Position numbers and translations under genes: made by a program. A stretch of DNA of 64,000 nt from Candidatus Defluviilinea proxima (GTDB lineage Bacteria; Chloroflexota; Anaerolineae; Anaerolineales; Villigracilaceae): assembly GCA_016721115.1 (NCBI GenBank), contig JADKIW010000001.1:759501-823500 (forward strand), given 5' to 3'. The stretch's first letter is position 1, and every line of letters begins with the position of its first letter. Shown piece after piece: positions 60,313 to 64,000 of the stretch. The notes beneath the pieces were generated by a model. The model ran no database searches and was not told the origin of the DNA. It saw nothing but the letters and a program-made list of their open reading frames with translations.

Positions 60313-62019
60313 ATGGAACAACGTACAAAAATTGGTTATTTAGTTGGTGGCGGATTGAAGGAAAATTTTCGGGTGAGGCTTGTTGTCTCGCCGCAGGAGA
60401 TTCAGGAGGGGGCGTTTGTGGTGATTCAATCGGGCGAGTGGAATTATTATGGCATCGTGACGGATATCGTCCTTGGTGCGACGGATGAACGGTTTGCGTC
60501 GGAGCAGATGGATGGACGTTTCCCTGCGCATATTGCTCAGGCGTTGCATGGACAGACTCTGTATGCCAATTTAGAGGTGTTGCCGAATTTGATGTTGGAG
60601 GTGGGTCCTGCATTGGGGACACCTGCATATAAAGATTGGCAGGGAAAAATAGATGCGGGCTTGAAAGATGAGCCGCGCATTTTGCCCGTCAAGAATGTGC
60701 CGCCGCATCATGCGCAGGTGTTTCTCGCAAATGAAGGCGATATCGCGGAGATATTTGGAAGCCCTGATGAGAAAGGTAACTTCATCATTGGATATACACG
60801 CGAGCAGAATCATCCTGTGTGCATTGACATGGAGAAGTTCGTGCAGAGGTCGTCGGGGGTGTTTGGGGCGACGGGTACGGGTAAGTCATTTTTGACGCGG
60901 TTGGTGCTGGCGGGGTTGATGCATTACAACAAGGCGTCCGTGTTCGTGCTGGATATGCACAATGAGTATGGCTTTGACGATGTGGCGTCAGATACAAAAA
61001 AAGCCGTGACGGGACTGAAGACCAAGTTCAAGTCGAAGGTACGAATCGTTGGCTTGGGAGCAGGATCCACCATCAGAGGGCAGGTCCCTGATTTTAATTT
61101 GGAAATCTCAACAGGAGACATTTCCACAAGTGACATTGAAACGTTGACGCGCGAATTGAATCTGAAAGAGACCACACCGACGACGTTGAATGCGTTATAT
61201 GGATCGTTTCGAGAGGAATGGTTTGCGAAGTTCAAGGTGATGAACCGTGAAGAGATCGAGGTGGAAGACGAAAAGGGGAAGATGAAGCGTGTGCCGCATC
61301 CTGATAGTGTGGCAGCGTGGGCGAATGCGAACGGTGTGAATGTGGCGGCGGCCGAGGCGTTGCACGATAAACTGCGACGGCTGTTCGGCAAGCCGTATAT
61401 CGTCGAGAAGCCCGCGGCAGACAGCGTGAAGGAGATCATCCAGTCGCTGGAGAACGGTCAGCATGTGGTGCTATCGTTCGGCGAACACGAAAGCGACCTG
61501 GATTATTTGCTGGTTTCAAATTTGTTGACGCGAAAAATTCGTGCGGCTTGGGAACATAAAACAAATGCGTTCAGAACGCACGGCAAGGAAGAGCCGCGTC
61601 CGCTGGTGATCGTGGTGGAGGAGGCGCACAAGTTGTTGAACCGCGAGATGGCGGCGCAGACGACCTTTGCGACCATCGCGCGCGAACTGCGCAAGTATTA
61701 TGTGACGCTGTTGATCGTGGACCAGCGCCCGTCGCAAATCTATGACGAGGTGATGAGCCAGTTGGGGACGCGCATCTCAGGCTGGCTTGGCGATGACCTG
61801 GATATTCAAGCGGTGCTCTCGGGTCTTTCGGGACGGGAGGCTTTGCGCGGCATGCTGGCACGACTCCAACCGAAGGAGGAGGTTCTGTTGCTCGGCTGGG
61901 GAGTCCCGATGCCGTTGCCTGTGCGCTCACGCAGGTATGACGAGGAGTTTTGGAAGGAGTTGCTGGGTGGGAAAGAGAAGAAGAGTAAGGAGCAGAATTT
62001 GAAGGAGTTGGGGTTTTAG
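60313..62019 (+). CDS. herA: HerA-type DNA translocase ATPase
   Basis: A 568-residue ATPase. Residues 5-110 form a HAS-barrel. Walker A 'GATGTGKSFLTRL' lies at about 185-197, and 'LDMHNEYGFD' follows it. Walker B is 'LVIVVEEAHKLLNRE' (about 431-445), with 'VDQRPSQIYDEVMSQ' and 'LGTRISGWLGDDLD' near the C-terminus as in HerA/FtsK-like hexamers. It should pair with NurA (56169) in DNA end resection; NurA-HerA pairs also act in phage defence in some bacteria. It ends at a strong terminator. Confidence 0.92.
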   Translation: MEQRTKIGYLVGGGLKENFRVRLVVSPQEIQEGAFVVIQSGEWNYYGIVTDIVLGATDERFASEQMDGRFPAHIAQALHGQTLYANLEVLPNLMLEVGPALGTPAYKDWQGKIDAGLKDEPRILPVKNVPPHHAQVFLANEGDIAEIFGSPDEKGNFIIGYTREQNHPVCIDMEKFVQRSSGVFGATGTGKSFLTRLVLAGLMHYNKASVFVLDMHNEYGFDDVASDTKKAVTGLKTKFKSKVRIVGLGAGSTIRGQVPDFNLEISTGDISTSDIETLTRELNLKETTPTTLNALYGSFREEWFAKFKVMNREEIEVEDEKGKMKRVPHPDSVAAWANANGVNVAAAEALHDKLRRLFGKPYIVEKPAADSVKEIIQSLENGQHVVLSFGEHESDLDYLLVSNLLTRKIRAAWEHKTNAFRTHGKEEPRPLVIVVEEAHKLLNREMAAQTTFATIARELRKYYVTLLIVDQRPSQIYDEVMSQLGTRISGWLGDDLDIQAVLSGLSGREALRGMLARLQPKEEVLLLGWGVPMPLPVRSRRYDEEFWKELLGGKEKKSKEQNLKELGF

Positions 62020-62024
62020 GAATG

Positions 62025-62053
62025 AGGGCAGAACTAAATTCTGCCCTTTTTAT
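62025..62053 (+). terminator. Rho-independent terminator after herA
   Basis: AGGGCAGAA pairs with TTCTGCCCT across a 5-nt loop and runs into TTTTTATTT. Confidence 0.92.
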
Positions 62054-62112
62054 TTATCTACACGTATAGCATTTTGATCTTTTTTTTTGTACAATGGTTT
62101 TAAGGGAAAATC

Positions 62113-62802
62113 ATGGCTTCACTGAGAAAATATTTCAAGTTAATGAAAGATCATCCGCATTTGTTTGAAAACCCCAAGGAGGAAGGGGTTATTCAAATTA
62201 TTACCAACCCAAATAAAATTAAAAGTCTTCAAGCGAAGAAGAAGCTGGAATACAAAAAATCAGGAAAAAAACCAGAATGGATCGATATAGGGGTCTTATC
62301 AGAAGACCCCTGGTTCTGGGTATTACGAGATTTGGTGAAGTTCCCTGACGGAAAAATTGGCGGTTACTTACGGATATTGAATAGGAAAAGCCTTGAAGGC
62401 GGGACAAATGTAGTTATGTTTCCAACGTTGGATGGTAAAGTAGTTCTACTGAAACGCTTCAGTCACGACAACAGGGATTGGATTTGGGAAATTCCGCATG
62501 GTTTTGGAGAACCCGGGCTTTCTGCTGAAGATTGTGCTCGAAAGGAACTTGAAGAAGAGACTGGGCTTATCGCTAAAAGTTTGATTGAAATTGGTCGCAT
62601 GGAGGGAGCTGATGGTGCGACAGCCTTTTATTATGCTGAAATGTTGAATGGAGAGTTGAAACCTGAAATTGGAGAAGCAATTTCAAAATGCGAACTCCTT
62701 TCCCTGCCTGAATTTGAACAATGGTTGTTTAGCGGAAAAATAACGAATTGGTTTGCAACTATTTCTTATCTGATGTGTAAAAGTAAGGGTATTTTTAAAT
62801 AG
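62113..62802 (+). CDS. NUDIX hydrolase with a slightly altered Nudix box
   Basis: A 229-residue protein with a NUDIX core at about 90-190. The box reads 'GFGEPGLSAEDCARKELEEETGL': the C-terminal part fits REUxEExGU with Lys for Arg, while the first Glu of Gx5E is Leu. 'VVLLKRFSHDNRDWIWEIPH' (in parts) is the strand before it. Likely cleaves a nucleoside diphosphate derivative such as ADP-ribose. The first 85 residues are extra and basic. AT-rich. A decayed copy of its C-terminal 45 codons lies just downstream. Confidence 0.85.
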   Translation: MASLRKYFKLMKDHPHLFENPKEEGVIQIITNPNKIKSLQAKKKLEYKKSGKKPEWIDIGVLSEDPWFWVLRDLVKFPDGKIGGYLRILNRKSLEGGTNVVMFPTLDGKVVLLKRFSHDNRDWIWEIPHGFGEPGLSAEDCARKELEEETGLIAKSLIEIGRMEGADGATAFYYAEMLNGELKPEIGEAISKCELLSLPEFEQWLFSGKITNWFATISYLMCKSKGIFK

Positions 62803-62828
62803 ACTAAGAAATGGCTATCTTGGGTTTC

Positions 62829-62993
62829 AATATGTAGAACTTGAAACCCCGAATACCAATAGATGATGCATTTCAAAAGATTGAACTTATAAGCTTGCAT
62901 GGATTAGATAATTGGATAGTCGGTGGGAAAATTACAGATTGGTTTACGACTATGGCGTCTCTTATGGCAAAAAGAGTAAAAGTCGCCAATTGA
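62829..62993 (+). pseudogene. Decayed duplicate of the NUDIX gene tail
   Basis: Reading in one frame gives 'NM*NLKPRIPIDDAFQKIEL', then 'GGKITDWFTTMASLMAKRV' and a stop at 62991-62993. It aligns with the NUDIX tail 'ELKPEIGEAISKCELLSL' and 'SGKITNWFATISYLMCKSK'. An internal TAG (62835-62837) replaces a Leu codon and no start is present. This is a diverged remnant of a second NUDIX copy. Confidence 0.7.
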
Positions 62994-63018
62994 GAACATA
63001 TCTTTGAAAGGAGAAAAC

Positions 63019-64000
63019 ATGTTACCAGACAACCATATTTTTCTAGGAGAGAAGGATCAAAATATTAGGTTTCTAGGTCTCCTGGACAGCGCTAGGACTG
63101 CTCATGCCGTCTCGTCCGCCACTAGCATCAACAATTGGTGGATGCCAGAAGAAAATAAAACGCATCGTCTTCACTCAATAGCAGCTGACGCTGTTACGAT
63201 AAAACAGATTCTATGGGGCGAGATAATTCAGTTACCGCGCAATCAGTATTTAGATTCCCCTGCATGGCTTAATTTAGGATACTACTTTGTCAAGTCAAAA
63301 TTACCATTGTTTTCTATTTGTATACTCGGAGCAGATCCGACACCGCAGAATTTTGTGCAAGATTGTGCTAATCAATTTGGCAATTTATCTGGATTTGCAA
63401 TGTCAGCCTGGCCCGATTTGGACAACAAAGAAAGAACTATTATTTCAAACAACATTCGGGCAGACGGAAATTTCAAGAGGATGTTTCGTGGTATTAGGCT
63501 AGATAATAAGTGGAAAGATATTTTCAAATATCAGCGTGAAGTATTACAGAGCATTTTGAATTACTTGGAAGATAATTGTCGGACAAATTCTGCAGTTATC
63601 AGAAAGGTAATAGGGGGGAAAACATCCATGTGGCAGAAAATAGAATCCGACTACAAGAATCAAGATTTCATCTCGACCCTAAACAATGAACTTGGAGATA
63701 ATCTTGTGCAAGAATACACATGGGCACTCAAAGAGACTAAAAACAAGGCAGACACCGATTTTCAAAATAATGAACAAGAAAAAAACAAATGGCTTAACCA
63801 AAGAACAAATTTATATCACCAAATATTTTCATATAGTAATGAAGCAAGGGAACTTTTGAGGTTTCATATCGATAGCCGTTATGAAGAAACTATTAGCGAA
63901 TCTACGACAGGCGTTGGGAGATTGGCATCAGCTGACACATCAGATTCTAATCTTGATCTGGAGGCCAGAATTAACCATCTTGATACCCTTGATTCTGTAA
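63019..64000 (+). CDS. AT-rich unknown gene, cut by the right window edge
   Basis: An open frame of 327 codons without a stop starts at ATG 63019 behind AAAGGAG (63007-63013) and runs off the window. The visible part is soluble and hydrophilic with many Asn, Glu and Lys ('NQFGNLSGFAMSAWPDLD', 'RMFRGIRLDNKWKD', 'NNEQEKNKWLNQRTNLYHQ'), probably with coiled-coil-like helices after residue 200. No signal peptide or membrane helix. No family recognised. AT content is high, like the NUDIX gene before it. Confidence 0.72.
   Translation, partial: MLPDNHIFLGEKDQNIRFLGLLDSARTAHAVSSATSINNWWMPEENKTHRLHSIAADAVTIKQILWGEIIQLPRNQYLDSPAWLNLGYYFVKSKLPLFSICILGADPTPQNFVQDCANQFGNLSGFAMSAWPDLDNKERTIISNNIRADGNFKRMFRGIRLDNKWKDIFKYQREVLQSILNYLEDNCRTNSAVIRKVIGGKTSMWQKIESDYKNQDFISTLNNELGDNLVQEYTWALKETKNKADTDFQNNEQEKNKWLNQRTNLYHQIFSYSNEARELLRFHIDSRYEETISESTTGVGRLASADTSDSNLDLEARINHLDTLDSV

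Overview
The window looks like a chromosomal piece of a Chloroflexota bacterium, most likely of the Anaerolineae. This is inference from gene content: large secreted beta-helix and regulatory-like repeat proteins ending in 'GAFEY/GAYEY' choice-of-anchor blocks, paired M1-type lipoprotein peptidases, a stand-alone DUF951 gene, NurA/HerA, frequent TTG/GTG starts behind GGAGG sites, and abundant short palindromic repeats between genes. Base composition is near 50% GC, with several clearly AT-rich genes (13053-13784, 49394-50251, parts of 53734-55242 and 58870-60267, and 62113-64000) that look newly acquired. No rRNA, tRNA or CRISPR array was recognised.

Layout. 1-6 kb: the end of an unknown gene, a YprB-like RNase H-fold protein, a STAS / ferric-reductase-like flavocytochrome / STAS / mini-protein run, a diguanylate cyclase, and a HEAT-like protein. 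6-12.4 kb: a zinc block of YcgR-type permease, YcgQ-type partner, Ig-like/beta-propeller protein, Zur with a perfect Fur-type operator, and ZnuA-ZnuC-ZnuB. 12.4-17.8 kb: two SRPBCC proteins, an AT-rich membrane protein and two M1-type lipoprotein peptidases. 17.8-21.5 kb: an orphan structured RNA candidate with its own promoter and terminator, then cysK, cysE, a small membrane protein and an epoxide-hydrolase-like enzyme.

21.6-39.3 kb is the most unusual region. Three long secreted proteins lie on the minus strand: a triple beta-helix protein, a thermolysin-family protease with about 1,300 residues inserted between propeptide and catalytic domain, and a beta-propeller protein. Each ends in four copies of a 97-residue module that is nearly identical in DNA across the genes. 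Two of the genes share a duplicated promoter with a CRP-like dyad. A divergent gene encodes a LuxR-type DNA-binding domain tethered to the membrane with an outside sensor domain. Several one-base indels fall only in the duplicated parts.

39.4-56 kb is mostly housekeeping: riboflavin enzymes, an SDR, a GT28 glycolipid glycosyltransferase, a phosphoribosyltransferase, TyrA, Ogt, an EamA transporter, two GT39-like membrane proteins, Era, a lysoplasmalogenase-like protein, an AviRa-like rRNA methyltransferase, YitT, a hydroxyisobutyrate-dehydrogenase-like enzyme and a SIMPL lipoprotein. 56-64 kb holds a NurA / HAS-barrel protein / metallophosphoesterase / HerA cluster interrupted by a DUF6056-like membrane gene, then a NUDIX gene with a decayed copy of its own tail, and an AT-rich unknown gene running off the end.
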